64,000 bases of DNA from Atherix ibis (lineage: Eukaryota; Arthropoda; Insecta; Diptera; Athericidae), in assembly GCA_958298945.1 (NCBI GenBank), contig OY282608.1, positions 58,814,951 to 58,878,950 on the forward strand, in the 5' to 3' direction. The position numbers were made by a program, and so were the translations under genes. The notes beneath the pieces are model-generated. The model saw only the letters and a list, made by a program, of their open reading frames with translations, was not told where the DNA came from and searched no databases. Numbering within the stretch: position 1 is the stretch's first letter; every line of letters begins with the position of its first letter. This document shows positions 26,190-40,759 of this stretch, piece by piece.

Positions 26190-29108
26190 AAACCAACAAA
26201 CCAACAAACCAACAAACCAACAAACCAAGAAACCAAGAAACTAACAAAACAACAAGCCAACAAACCAACAAACCAACAAACCAACAAACCAACAAACGAA
26301 CAAACGAACAAACAAACAAACCAACAAACTAACAAACCAACAAACCAACAAACCAACAAACCAACAAGCCAAAAAAAACCAACAAACCAACAAACCAACA
26401 AACCAACAAACCAACAAACCAACAAACCAACAAACCAACAAACCAACAAACGAACAAACAAACAAACCAACAAACCAACAAACCAACAAACCAACAAGCC
26501 CACAAACCAACAAACCAACAAACCAACAAACCAAGTAACCAACAAACCAACAAACCAACAAGCCAACAAACCAACAAACTAACAAACGAACAAACGAACA
26601 AACCAACAAACCAACAAACCAACAAACCAAGTAACCAAAAACCAACAAACGAACAAACCAACAAACAAACAAACCAACAAACGAACAAACCAACAAACGA
26701 ACAAACCAACAAACCAACAAACCAAGAAACCAACAAACCAACAAATCAACAAGCCAACAAACCAACAAACCAACAAACCAAAAAACCAACAAACCAAAAA
26801 ACCAACAAGCCAACAAACCAACAAACCAACAAACCAAGTAACCAACAAACCAACAAACGAACAAACCAACAAACAAACAAACCAACAAACCAACAAACCA
26901 ACAAACGAACAAACAAACAAACAAACAAACCAACAAACCAACAAACCAACAAACCAAGTAAACAGCAAACCAACAAACCAACAAACCAACAAACCAACAA
27001 ACCAAGAAACCAAGAAACCAAGAAACCAACAAAACAACAAGCCAACAAACCAACAAACCAAAAAACCAACAAACCAAAAAACCAACAAGCCAACAAACCA
27101 ACAAACCAACAAACCAAGTAACCAACAAACCAACAAACCACAAACCAACAAACCAACAAGCAAACAAACCAACAAACCAACAAACCAACAAACCAACAAA
27201 CCAACAAACCAACAAACAAACAAACCAACAAACAAACAAACCAACAAACCAACAAACCAACAAACCAAGTAAACAGCAAACCAACAAACCAACAAACCAA
27301 CAAACCAACAAACCAAGAAACCAAGAAACCAACAAAACAACAAGCCAACAAACCAACAAACCAACAAACCAACAAACCAACAAACCAACAAACCAACAAA
27401 CCAACAAACCAACAAACGAACAAACAAACAAACCAACAAACCAACAAACCAACAAACCAACAAACCAACAAACCAACAAACCAACAAGCCAAAAAACCAA
27501 CAAACCAACAAACCAACAAACCAAGTAACCAACAAACCAACAAACCAACAAGCCAACAAACCAACAAACCAACAAACCAACAAACGAACAAATGAACAAA
27601 CCAACAAACGAACAAACGAACAAACCAACAAACGAACAAACCAACAAACCAACAAGCCAACAAACCAACAAACCAACAAACCAACAAACCAACAAACCAA
27701 CAAACCAACAAACTAACAAACAAACAAAACAACAAACCAACAAACCAACAAACCAACAAGCCCACAAACAAACAAACCAACAAACCAACAAACCAAGAAA
27801 CCAACAAACCAAGTAACCAACAAACGAACAAACCAAGAAACCAACAAACCAACAAACCAACAAGCCAACAAGTCAACAAACCAACAAACCAAGTAACCAA
27901 CAAACCAACAAACCAACAAACCAACAAACCAACAAGCCAACAAACCAACAAACCAAGTAACCAACAAACCAACAAACCAACAAACCAAGAACCCAACAAA
28001 CCAACAAACCTACAAGCCAACAAGCCAACAAACCAACAAGCCAACAAACGAACAAACGAACAAACCAACAAACGAACAAACCAACAAACCAAAAAACCAA
28101 CAAACCAACAAACCAACAAACCAACAAACGAACAAACCAACAAACCAACAAACCAACAAACCAACAAACCAACAAACCAACAAACCAACAAACCAACAAA
28201 CGAACAAACAAACAAACCAAGAAACCAACAAACCAACAAACCAACAAGCCAACAAACCAACAAGCCAACAAACGAACAAACCAACAAACGAACAAACGAA
28301 GAAACAAAAAAACCAACAAACCAACAAACCAGCAAACCAACAAACCAACAAACCAATAAACCAAAATTCCAACAAGCCAACAAACCAACAAGCCAACAAA
28401 CCAACAAACCAACAAACCAGCAAACCAACAAACCAACAAAGCAACAAGCCAACAAGCCAACAAATCAACAAGCCAACAAACCAACAAGCCAACAAACCAA
28501 CAAACCAACAAACCAATAAACCAACAAACCAACAAGCCAAAAAACTAACCAACAAACAAACCAACAAACCAACAAACCAACAAGCCAACAATCCAACAAA
28601 AGAACAAACCAACAAACAAACAAACCAACAAACGAACAACCCAACAAACCAACAAACCAACAAACGAAGAAACCAACAAGCCAACAAATCAACAAACCAA
28701 CAAACCAAAAAACCAACAAACCAAAAAACCAACAAGCCAACAAACCAACAAACCAACAAACTAAGAAGCCAAAAAACCAACAAACCAACAAACCAACAAA
28801 CCAATAAACCAACAAACCAACAAGCCAAAAAACCAACCAACAAACAAACCAACAAACCAACAAACCAACAAACCAACAAGCCAACAATCCAACAAAAGAA
28901 CAAACCAACAAATAAACAAACCAAAAACGAACAAACCAACAAACCAACAAACCAAGAAACCAACAAACCAACAAATCAACAAGCCAACAAACCAACAAAC
29001 CAACAAACCAAAAAACCAACAAACCAAAAAACCAACAAGCCAACAAACCAACAAACCAACAAACCAAGTAACCAACAAACCAACAAACCAACAAACCAAC
29101 AAACCAAC
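26190..29108. repeat. V-family array with further GTAAACAGC landmarks
   Basis: GTAAACAGC occurs at 26,958 and 27,269. AAATGAAC occurs near 27,590, and AAAATTCC (a variant of the GATTCC landmark) near 28,365. AATCCAAC-AAAAGAAC clusters lie near 28,590 and 28,889. No non-satellite sequence is seen. Confidence 0.7.
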
Positions 29109-29268
29109 AAGCAAACAAACTAGCAAACTAACAAGCCAACAAACCAACAAACCAACAAACGAACAAACAAACAAACCAACAAACCAACAAACCAGCAAAC
29201 CAACAAACCAACAAACAAACAAACCAACGAACAAACAAACCAACAAACCAACAAACCAAGTAAACAGC
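29109..29268. repeat. V module, copy 4
   Basis: AAGCAAACAAACTAGC start at 29,109 and GTAAACAGC at 29,260. An ACCAACGAAC unit precedes the terminal landmark, a sub-type shared with the copies at 31,371, 34,618, 43,416, 50,517 and 52,734. Confidence 0.83.
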
Positions 29269-30811
29269 AAACCAACAAACCAACAAACCAACAAACCAAC
29301 AAACCAAGAAACCAAAAAACCAACAAAACAACAAGCCAACAAACCAACAAACCAACAAACCAACAAGCCAACAAATCAACAAACCAAGTAACCAACAACC
29401 AACAAACCAACAAACCAAGAAACCAACAAACCAACAAACCTACAAGCCAACAAGCCAACAAACCAACAAGCCAACAAACGAACAAACGAACAAACCAACA
29501 AACGAACAAACCAACAAACCAAAAAACCAACAAACCAACAAACCAACAAACGAACAAGCCAACAAACCAACAAACCAACAAACCAACAAACCAACAAACC
29601 AACAAACGAACAAACAAACAAACCAAAAAACCAACAAACCAACAAGCCAACAAACGAACAAACCAACAAACGAACAAACAAACAAACCAACAAACCAACA
29701 AACCAACAAACCAACAAACCAACAAACCAACAAACCAACAAACCAACAAACCAACAAGCCAACAAACCAACAAACCAACAAACCAACAAGCCAACAAACC
29801 AAGAAACCAACAAACCAACAAACCAACAAGCCAACAAACCAACAAGCCAACAAACGAACAAACCAACAAACGAACAAACGAACAAACAAACAAACCAACA
29901 AACCAACAAACCAACAAACCAACAAACCAACAAACCAACAAACCAACAAACCAATAAACCAAGATTCCAATAAGCCAACAAACCAACAAGCCAACAAACC
30001 AACAAACCAACAAACCAGCAAACCAACAAACCAACAAACCAACAAGCCAACAAGCCAACAAACCAACAAGCCAACAAACCAACAAGCCAACAAACCAACA
30101 AACCAACAAACCAACAAACCAACAAGCCAAAACACCAACAAACAAACAAGCCAACAAACCAACAACCCAACAAGCCAACAATCCAACAAAAGAACAAACC
30201 AACAAACAAACAAACCAACAAACGAACAACCCAACAAACCAACAAACCAACAAACCAACAAACGAACAAACCAACAAGCCAACAAACCAACAAGCCAACA
30301 AACCAACAAACCAACAAACCAACAAACCAACAAACCAACAAGCCAACAAGCCAACAAACCAACAAGCCAACAAGCCAAAAAACCAACCAACAAACAAACC
30401 AACAAACCAACAAACCAACAAACCAACAAATCAAGAAACCAACAAACCAACAAACCAACAAGCCAACAAGCCAACAAACCAACAATCCAACAAAACAACA
30501 AACCAACAAACCAACAAACTGACAAACGAACAAACCAACAAACCAACAAACCAACAAACCAACAAACCAACAAGCCAACAAACCAACAAACCAACAAACC
30601 AACAAGCCAACAAACCAAAAAACCAACAAACCAAAAAACCAACAAACCGATAAACCAACAAACCAACAAACCAACAAACCAACAAAATAAGAAACCAAGA
30701 AACCAACAAACCAACAAGCCAACAAACCAACAAACCAACAAACCAACAAACCAACAAACCAACAAGCCAAGACGCGAACAAACCAACAAACGAACAAACG
30801 AACAAACGAAC

Positions 30812-31005
30812 AAACCAACAAACCAACAAACCAACAAACCAACAAACCAACAAACCAACAAACCAACAAACCAACAAACCAACAAACCAACAAACCAACA
30901 AACCAACAAACCAACAAACCAACAAACCAACAAACCAACAAACCAACAAACCAACAAACCAACAAACCAACAAACCAACAAACCAACAAACCAACAAACC
31001 AACAA
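30812..31005. repeat. Homogeneous run of consensus monomers
   Basis: About 24 perfect AAACCAAC units, bounded left by three AAACGAAC units and right by AAGCCAAC. Confidence 0.88.
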
Positions 31006-31370
31006 GCCAACAAACCAACAAGCCAACAAACCAACAAACCAACAAACCAACAAACCAACAAGCCAACAAGCCAACAAACCAACAAGCCAACAAGCCAAAA
31101 AACCAACCAACAAACAAACCAACAAACCAACAAACCAACAAGCCAACAATCCAACAAAAGAACAAACCAACAAATAAACAAACCAAAAACGAACAAACCA
31201 ACAAACCAACAAACCAAGAAACCAACAAACCAACAAATCAACAAGCCAACAAACCAACAAACCAACAAACCAAAAAACCAACAAACCAAAAAACCAACAA
31301 GCCAACAAACCAACAAACCAACAAACCAAGTAACCAACAAACCAACAAACCAACAAACCAACAAACCAAC

Positions 31371-31530
31371 AAGCAAACAAACCAGCAAACTAACAAGCCA
31401 ACAAACCAACAAACCAACAAACGAACAAACAAACAAACCAACAAACCAACAAACCAGCAAACCAACAAACCAACAAACAAACAAACCAACGAACAAACAA
31501 ACCAACAAACCAACAAACCAAGTAAACAGC
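31371..31530. repeat. V module, copy 5
   Basis: AAGCAAAC at 31,371, GTAAACAGC at 31,522. Its surroundings recur at 34,618 at an offset of exactly 3,247. Confidence 0.87.
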
Positions 31531-32849
31531 AAACCAACAAACCAACAAACCAACAAACCAACAAACCAAGAAACCAAGAAATCAACAAAACAACAAGCCA
31601 ACAAACTAACAAACCAACAAACCAACAAGCCAACAAATCAACAAACCAAGTAACCAACAAACCAACAAACCAACAAACCAAGAAACCAACAAACCAACAA
31701 ACCTACAAGCCAACAAGCCAACAAACCAACAAGCAAACAAACGAACAAACGAACAAACCAACAAACGAACAAACCAACAAACCAAAAAACCAACAAACCA
31801 ACAAACCAACAAACGAACAAGCCAACAAACCAACAAACCAACAAACCAACAAACCAACAAACCAACAAACGAACAAACAAACAAACCAAAAAACCAACAA
31901 ACCAACAAGCCAACAAACGAACAAACCAACAAACGAACAAACAAACAAACCAACAAACCAACAAACCAACAAACCAACAAACCAACAAACCAACAAACCA
32001 ACAAACCAACAAACCAACAAACCAACAAACCAACAAGCCAACAAACCAACAAACCAACAAACCAACAAACCAACAAGCCAACAAACCAAGAAACCAACAA
32101 ACCAACAAACCAACAAGCCAACAAACCAACAAGCCAACAAACGAACAAACCAACAAACGAACAAACGAACAAACAAACAAACCAACAAACCAACAAACCA
32201 ACAAACCAACAAACCAACAAACCAACAAACCAACAAACCAACAAACCAATAAACCAAGATTCCAATAAGCCAACAAACCAACAAGCCAACAAACCAACAA
32301 ACCAACAAACCAGCAAACCAACAAACCAACAAACCAACAAGCCAACAAGCCAACAAACCAACAAGCCAACAAACCAACAAGCCAACAAACCAACAAACCA
32401 ACAAACCAACAAACCAACAAGCCAAAACACCAACAAACAAACAAGCCAACAAACCAACAACCCAACAAGCCAACAATCCAACAAAAGAACAAACCAACAA
32501 ACAAACAAACCAACAAACGAACAACCCAACAAACCAACAAACCAACAAACCAACAAACGAACAAGCCAACAACCCAACAAACCAACAAACCAACAAGCCA
32601 ACAAGCCAACAAACCAACAAGCCAACAAACGAACAAACCAACAAACAAACAAACCAACAAACCAACAAACCAACAAACCAACAAACCAAAAAACCAACAA
32701 CCCAACAAACCAACAAACCAACAAACCAACAAACCAACAAATCAAGAAACCAACAAACCAACAAACCAACAAGCTAACAAGCCAACAAACCAACAATCCA
32801 ACAAAACAACAAGCCAACAAACCAACAAGCCAACAAACGAACAAACCAA

Positions 32850-33400
32850 CAAACGAACAAACGAACAAACAAACAAACCAACAAACCAACAAACCAACAA
32901 ACCAACAAACCAACAAACCAACAAACCAATAAACCAAGATTCCAATAAGCCAACAAACCAACAAGCCAACAAACCAACAAACCAACAAGCTAACAAGCCA
33001 ACAAACCAACAATCCAACAAAACAACAAGCCAACAAACCAACAAGCCAACAAACGAACAAACCAACAAACGAACAAACGAACAAACAAACAAACCAACAA
33101 ACCAACAAGCCAACAAACCAACAAACCAACAAACCAACAAGCCAACAAACCAAGAAACCAACAAACCAACAAACCAACAAGCCAACAAACCAACAAGCCA
33201 ACAAACGAACAAACCAACAAACGAACAAACGAACAAACAAACAAACCAACAAACCAACAAACCAACAAACCAACAAACCAACAAACCAACAAACCAACAA
33301 ACCAATAAACCAAGATTCCAATAAGCCAACAAACCAACAAGCCAACAAACCAACAAACCAACAAACCAGCAAACCAACAAACCAACAAACCAACAAGCCA
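32850..33400. repeat. 376-bp internal duplication
   Basis: GATTCCAATAAGCC occurs at 32,938 and 33,314, 47 monomers apart, each preceded by AAACGAAC units and ACCAATAAACC. This accounts for part of the extra length of block E copy 2. Confidence 0.75.
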
Positions 33401-34617
33401 ACAAGCCAACAAACCAACAAGCCAACAAACCAACAAGTCAACAAACCAACAAACCAACAAACCAACAAACCAACAAGCCAAAACACCAACAAACAAACAA
33501 GCCAACAAACCAACAACCCAACAAGCCAACAATCCAACAAAAGAACAAACCAACAAACAAACAAACCAACAAACGAACAACCCAACAAACCAACAAACCA
33601 ACAAACCAACAAACGAACAAACCAACAACCCAACAAACCAACAAACCAACAAGCCAACAAGCCAACAAACCAACAAGCCAACAAACGAACAAACCAACAA
33701 ACAAACAAACCAACAAACCAACAAACCAACAAACCAACAAACCAACAAACCAAAAAACCAACAACCCAACAAACCAACAAACCAACAAACCAACAAACCA
33801 ACAAATCAAGAAACCAACAAACCAACAAACCAACAAGCCAACAAGCCAACAAACCAACAATCCAACAAAACAACAAACCAACAAACCAACAAACTGACAA
33901 ACGAACAAACCAACAAACCAACAAACCAACAAACCAACAAACCAACAAGCCAACAAACCAACAAACCAACAAACCAACAAGCCAACAAACCAAAAAACCA
34001 ACAAACCAAAAAACCAACAAACCGATAAACCAACAAACCAACAAACCAACAAACCAACAAAATAAGAAACCAAGAAACCAACAAACCAACAAGCCAACAA
34101 ACCAACAAACCAACAAACCAACAAACCAACAAACCAACAAGCCAAGACGCGAACAAACCAACAAACGAACAAACGAACAAACCAACAAACCAACAAACCA
34201 ACAAACCAACAAACCAACAAACCAACAAACCAACAAACCAACAAACCAACAAGCCAACAAACCAACAAGCCAACAAACCAACAAACCAACAAACCAACAA
34301 ACCAACAAGCCAACAAGCCAAGAAACCAACAAGCCAACAAGCCAAAAAACCAACCAACAAACAAACCAACAAACCAACAAACCAACAAGCCAACAATCCA
34401 ACAAAAGAACAAACCAACAAATAAACAAACCAAAAACGAACAAACCAACAAACCAACAAACCAAGAAACCAACAAACCAACAAATCAACAAGCCAACAAA
34501 CCAACAAACCAACAAACCAAAAAACCAACAAACCAAAAAACCAACAAGCCAACAAACCAACAAACCAACAAACCAAGTAACCAACAAACCAACAAACCAA
34601 CAAACCAACAAACCAAC

Positions 34618-34777
34618 AAGCAAACAAACCAGCAAACTAACAAGCCAACAAACCAACAAACCAACAAACGAACAAACAAACAAACCAACAAACCAACAAA
34701 CCAGCAAACCAACAAACCAACAAACAAACAAACCAACGAACAAACAAACCAACAAACCAACAAACCAAGTAAACAGC
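34618..34777. repeat. V module, copy 6
   Basis: AAGCAAAC at 34,618 and GTAAACAGC at 34,769, 3,247 bases after copy 5, in an apparently identical context. Confidence 0.87.
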
Positions 34778-34881
34778 AAACCAACAAACCAACAAACCAA
34801 CAAACCAACAAACCAAGAAACCAAGAAATCAACAAAACAACAAGCCAACAAACTAACAAACCAACAAACCAACAAGCCAAC

Positions 34882-36350
34882 AAATCAACAAACCAAGTAA
34901 CCAACAAACCAACAAACCAACAAACCAAGAAACCAACAAACCAACAAACCTACAAGCCAACAAGCCAACAAACCAACAAGCAAACAAACGAACAAACGAA
35001 CAAACCAACAAACGAACAAACCAACAAACCAAAAAACCAACAAACCAACAAACCAACAAACGAACAAGCCAACAAACCAACAAACCAACAAACCAACAAA
35101 CCAACAAACCAACAAACGAACAAACAAACAAACCAAAAAACCAACAAACCAACAAGCCAACAAACGAACAAACCAACAAACGAACAAACAAACAAACCAA
35201 CAAACCAACAAACCAACAAACCAACAAACCAACAAACCAACAAACCAACAAACCAACAAACCAACAAGCCAACAAACCAACAAACCAACAAACCAACAAA
35301 CCAACAAACCAACAAGCCAACAAACCAAGAAACCAACAAACCAACAAACCAACAAGCCAACAAACCAACAAGCCAACAAACAAACAAACCAACAAACGAA
35401 CAAACGAACAAACAAACAAACCAACAAACCAACAAACCAACAAACCAACAAACCAACAAACCAACAAACCAATAAACCAAGATTCCAATAAGCCAACAAA
35501 CCAACAAGCCAACAAACCAACAAACCAACAAACCAGCAAACCAACAAACCAACAAACCAACAAGCCAACAAGCCAACAAACCAACAAGCCAACAAACCAA
35601 CAAGCCAACAAACCAACAAACCAACAAACCAACAAACCAACAAGCCAAAACACCAACAAACAAACAAGCCAACAAACCAACAACCCAACAAGCCAACAAT
35701 CCAACAAAAGAACAAACCAACAAACAAACAAACCAACAAACGAACAACCCAACAAACCAACAAACCAACAAACCAACAAACGAACAAACCAACAACCCAA
35801 CAAACCAACAAACCAACAAGCCAACAAGCCAACAAACCAACAAGCCAACAAACGAACAAACCAACAAACAAACAAACAAACTAACCAACAAACCAACAAA
35901 CCAACAAACCAACAAACCAAAAAACCAACAACCCAACAAACCAACAAACCAACAAACCAACAAACCAACAAATCAAGAAACCAACAAACCAACAAACCAA
36001 CAAGCTAACAAGCCAACAAACCAACAATCCAACAAAACAACAAACCAACAAACCAACAAACTAACAAACGAACAAACCAACAAACCAACAAACCAACAAA
36101 CCAACAAACCAACAAGCCAACAAACCAACAAACCAACAAACCAACAAGCCAACAAACCAAAAAACCAACAAACCAAAAAACCAACAAACCGATAAACCAA
36201 CAAACCAACAAACCAACAAACCAACAAAATAAGAAACCAAGAAACCAACAAACCAACAAGCCAACAAACCAACAAACCAACAAACCAACAAACCAACAAA
36301 CCAACAAGCCAAGACGCGAACAAACCAACAAACGAACGAACGAACAAACC
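34882..36350. repeat. Higher-order block E, copy 3
   Basis: The left part matches 31,635 onward at +3,247 then +3,223. The right part matches 33,300-34,180 at a constant +2,167: GATTCC 33,314 and 35,481, GCCAAAACAC 33,477 and 35,644, CCGATAAACC 34,022 and 36,189, ACGCG 34,147 and 36,314. Confidence 0.85.
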
Positions 36351-36598
36351 AACAAACCAACAAACCAACAAACCAACAAACCAACAAACCAACAAACCAA
36401 CAAACCAACAAACCAACAAACCAACAAACCAACAAACCAACAAACCAACAAACCAACAAACCAACAAACCAACAAGCCAACAAACCAACAAGCCAACAAA
36501 CCAACAAACCAACAAACCAACAAACCAACAAGCCAACAAGCCAATAAACCAACAAGCCAACAAACCAACAAACCAACAAACCAGCAAACCAAGAAACC

Positions 36599-36822
36599 AA
36601 AAAGCCAACAAACCAACCAACAAACAAACCAACAAACCAACAAACGAACAAACTAACAAGCCAACAAGCCAACAAACCAACAAGCCAACAAACAAACAAA
36701 CCAACAAAAAAACAAACTAACAAACCAACAAACAAATAAACCAACAAACCAACAAACCAACAAATAAACAAAACAACAAACCAACACCCCAACAAACCAA
36801 CAAACCAAAAAAACAAGAAACC
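36599..36822. repeat. U module, copy 4
   Basis: First U module after a gap of more than 16 kb. ACCCC at 36,786, AAATGAAC 114 bases later, AAGGCAAC at 37,098. It marks the switch from V-family to U-family blocks. Confidence 0.88.
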
Positions 36823-37659
36823 AACAAACCAACAAACCAACAAGCCAACAAACCAACAAACCACCAAACCAACAAACCAACAAACCAACAAGCCAACAAA
36901 TGAACAAACCAACAAACCAACAAACCAACAAACCAACAATCCAACAAACCAACAAACCAACAAACGAACAAACCAACAAACCAAGAAACCAACAAACCAA
37001 CAAACCAACAAGCGAACAAACCAACAAACCAACAAACCAACAAACCAACAAACCAACAAACCAACAAACCAACAAACGAACAAACCAACAAACCAACAAG
37101 GCAACAAGCCAACAAACTAACAACCCAACAAACCAACAAACCAACAAACCAACAAACCAACAAACCAACAAACCAACAAACCAACAAACCAACAAACCAA
37201 CAAACCAACAAACCAGCAAACCAACAAACCAACAAACCAACAAACCAACAAACCAACAAACCAACAAGCCAACAAGCCAACAAACCAACAAACCAACAAA
37301 CCAACAAACCAATAAACCAACAAACCAACAAACCAACAAACCAACAAACCAACAAACCAACAAACCAACAAACCGGCAAGCCAACAAACCAACAAACCAA
37401 CAAGCCAACAAGCCAACAAACCAAAAAACCAACAAAGCAACAAACCAATAAACCAACAAACCAACAAACCAACAAACCAACAAACCAACAAACCAACAAA
37501 CCAACAAACCAACAAACCAAGAAACCAAGAAACCAACAAGCCAACAAACCAACAAACCAACAAACCAACAAACCAACAAACCAACAAACCAACAAACCAA
37601 CAAACGAACAAACAAACAAACCAACAAACAAACAAACCAACAAACCAACAAACCAACAA

Positions 37660-40600
37660 ACCAACAAGCCAACAAGCCAACAAGCCAACAAACGAACAAA
37701 CCAACAAACGAACAAACCAACAAAACAAAAAACCAACAAACCAACAAACCAACAAACCAACAAACGAACAAGCCAACAAACCAACAAACCAAAAAACCAA
37801 CAAACCAACAAACAAACAAACCAAAAAACTAACAAACCAAAAAACTAACAAACCAACAAGCCAAAAAACCAACAAACCGACAAACCAACAAACCAACAAA
37901 CCAACAAACCAACAAAATAAGAAACCAAGAAACCAACAAACCAACAAGCCAACAAACCAACAAACCAACAAACCAACAAACCAACAAACCAACAAACCAA
38001 CAAACCAACAAGCCAACACGCGGACAAACCAACAAACGAACAAACAAACAAACCAACAAACCAACAAACCAACAAACCAACCAACCAACAAACCAACAAA
38101 CCAACAAACCAACAAACCAACAAACCAACAAACCAACAAACCAACAAACCAACAAACCAACAAACCAACAAACCAACAAACCAACAAGCCAACAAACCAA
38201 CAAGCCAACAAACCAACAAACCAACAAACCAACAAAACAACAAGCCAACAAGCCAACAAACCAACAAGCCAACAAACCAACAAACCAACAAACCAGCATA
38301 CCAACAAACCAAAAAGCCAACAAACCAACCAACAAACAAACCAACAAACCAACAAACGAACAAACTAACAAGCCAACAAGCCAACAAACCAACAAGCCAA
38401 CAAACGAACAAACTAACAAGCCAACAAGCCAACAAACCAACAAGCCAACAAACGAACAAACCAACAAAAAAACAAACTAACAAACCAACAAACAAATAAA
38501 CCAACAAACCAACAAACCAACAAATAAACAAAACAACAAACCAACACCCCAACAAACTTACAAACCAAAAAAACAAGAAACCAACAAACCAACAAACCAA
38601 CAAGCCAACAAACCAACAAACCAACAAACCAACAAACCAACAAACCAACAAGCCAACAAATGAACAAACCAACAAACCAACAAACCAACAAACCAACAAT
38701 CCAACAAGCCAACAAACCAACAAACGAACAAACCAACAAACCAACAAACCAACAAACCAACAAACCAACAAGCGAACAAACCAACAAACCAACAAACCAA
38801 CAAACCAACAAACCAACAAACCAACAAACCAACAAACGAACAAACCAACAAACCAACAAGGCAACAAGCCAACAAACTAACAACCCAACAAACCAACAAA
38901 CCAACAAACCAACAAACCAACAAACCAACAAACCAACAAACCAGCAAACCAACAAACCAACAAACCAACAAACCAACAAACCAACAAACCAACAAACCAA
39001 CAAACCAACAAGCCAACAAGCCAACAAGCCAACAAACCAACAAACCAACAAACCAATAAACCAACAAACCAACAAACCAACAAACCAACAAACCAACAAA
39101 TCAGCAAGCCAACAAACCAACAAACCAACAAGCCAACAAGCCAACAAACCAAGAAACCAACAAAGCAACAAACCAATAAACCAACAAACCAACAAACCAA
39201 CAAACCAACAAACCAACAAACCAACAAACCAAGAAACCAAGAAACCAAGAAACCAACAAACCAACAAGCCAACAAGCCAACAAACCAACAAACCAACAAA
39301 CCAACAAACCAACAAACCAACAAACCAACAAACCAACAAATCAACAAACCAACAAACCAACAAACGAACAAACAAACAAACCAACAAACAAACAAACCAA
39401 CAAACCAACAAACCAACAAACCAACAAGCCAACAAGACAACAAGCCAACAAACGAACAAACGAACAAATCAACAAACGAACAAACCAACAAACCAAAAAA
39501 CCAACAAACCAACAAACCAACAAACGAACAAGCCAACAAACCAACAAACCAACAAACCAACAAACCAACATACCAACAAACGAACAAACAAACAAACCAA
39601 AAAACTAACAAACCAACAAGCCAACAAACGAACAAACCAACAAACGAACAAACAAACAAACCAACAAACCAACAAACCAACAAACCAACAAACCAACAAA
39701 CCAACAAACCAACAAACCAACAAACCAACAAGCCAACAAACCAACAAACCAACAAACCAACAAGCCAACAAGCCAACAAACCAAGAAACCAACAAACCAA
39801 CAAACCAACAAGCCAACAAACCAACAAGCCAACAAACGAACAAACCAACAAACGAACAAACGAACAAACAAACAAACCAACAAACCAACAAACCAACAAA
39901 CCAACAAACCAATAAACCAAGATTCCAACAAGCCAACAAACCAACAAGCCAACAAACCAACAAACCAACAAACCAGCAAACCAGCAAACCAACAAACCAA
40001 CAAAGCAACAAGCCAACAAGCCAACAAACCAACAAGCCAACAAACCAACAAGCAAACAAACCAACAAACCAACAAACCAATAAGCCAACAAACCAACAAG
40101 CCAAAAAACCAACCAACAAACAAAGCAACAAACCAACAAACCAACAAGCCAACAATCCAACAAAAGAACAAACCAACAAACAAACAAACCAACAAACGAA
40201 CAACCCAACAAACCAACAAACCAACAAACCAACAAACCAACAAACGAACAAACCAACAAGCCAACAAACCAACAAACCAACAAACCAAAAAACCAACAAA
40301 CCAAAAAACCAACAAGCCAACAAACCAACAAACCAACAAACCAAGAAGCCAAAAAACCAACAAACAAACAAACCAACAAACCAACAAACCAACAAGCCAA
40401 CAATCCAACAAAAGAACAAACCAACAAACAAACAAACCAAAAACGAACAAACCAACAAACCAACAAACCAAGAAACCAACAAACCAACAAATCAACAAGC
40501 CAACAAACCAACAAACCAACAAACCAAAAAACCAGCCAACCAAAAAACCAACAAGCCAACAAACCAAGAAGCCAAAAAACCAACAAACAAACAAACCAAC
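37660..40600. repeat. Higher-order block F, copy 1
   Basis: Repeated at about 40,760-43,340. Landmarks are CCGAC (37,877 and 40,980), ACGCGG (38,018 and 41,113, the only two with GG), ACCCC (38,546 and 41,609, both followed by ACTTAC), ATCAGC (39,100 and 41,923), AAGAC (39,434 and 42,241), GATTCC (39,921 and 42,720) and AATCCAAC (40,154 and 42,953). Offsets go 3,103, 3,063, 2,823 and 2,791, so copy 2 lost about 300 bases. Confidence 0.87.
38311..38582. repeat. U module, copy 5, with 48-bp internal duplication
   Basis: ACCCC at 38,546. The AAACGAACAAACTAAC part is doubled at a step of 48 bases (six monomers, near 38,355 and 38,403), making this copy longer than the others. Confidence 0.87.
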
Positions 40601-40759
40601 AAACCAACAAACCAACAAACCAACAAGCCAACAATCCAACAAAAGAACAAACCAACAAACCAACAAACCAACAAACCAACAAACCAACAAACGAACAAAC
40701 AAACAAACCAACAAACAAACAAACCAACAAACCAACAAACCAACAAACCAACAAGCCAG

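Larger units (their letters stand above)
29370..31630. repeat. Higher-order block E, copy 1
   Basis: From the AAATCAAC landmark at 29,373 to its next occurrence at 31,635, a period of 2,262. It contains GATTCC at 29,963, GCCAAAACAC at 30,126, the first ACGCG of the window at 30,772 and a 24-unit homogeneous run at 30,812-31,005. Confidence 0.82.
31635..34880. repeat. Higher-order block E, copy 2 (expanded, 3,247 bp)
   Basis: From AAATCAAC at 31,635 to the next at 34,882. It is about 1 kb longer than copy 1 because the GATTCC-bearing part is multiplied (32,258, 32,938 and 33,314). The first part of the next copy matches at a constant 3,247. One - strand frame stays open across nearly the whole block, which is a consequence of the stop-free monomer and not evidence of a gene. 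Confidence 0.84.
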
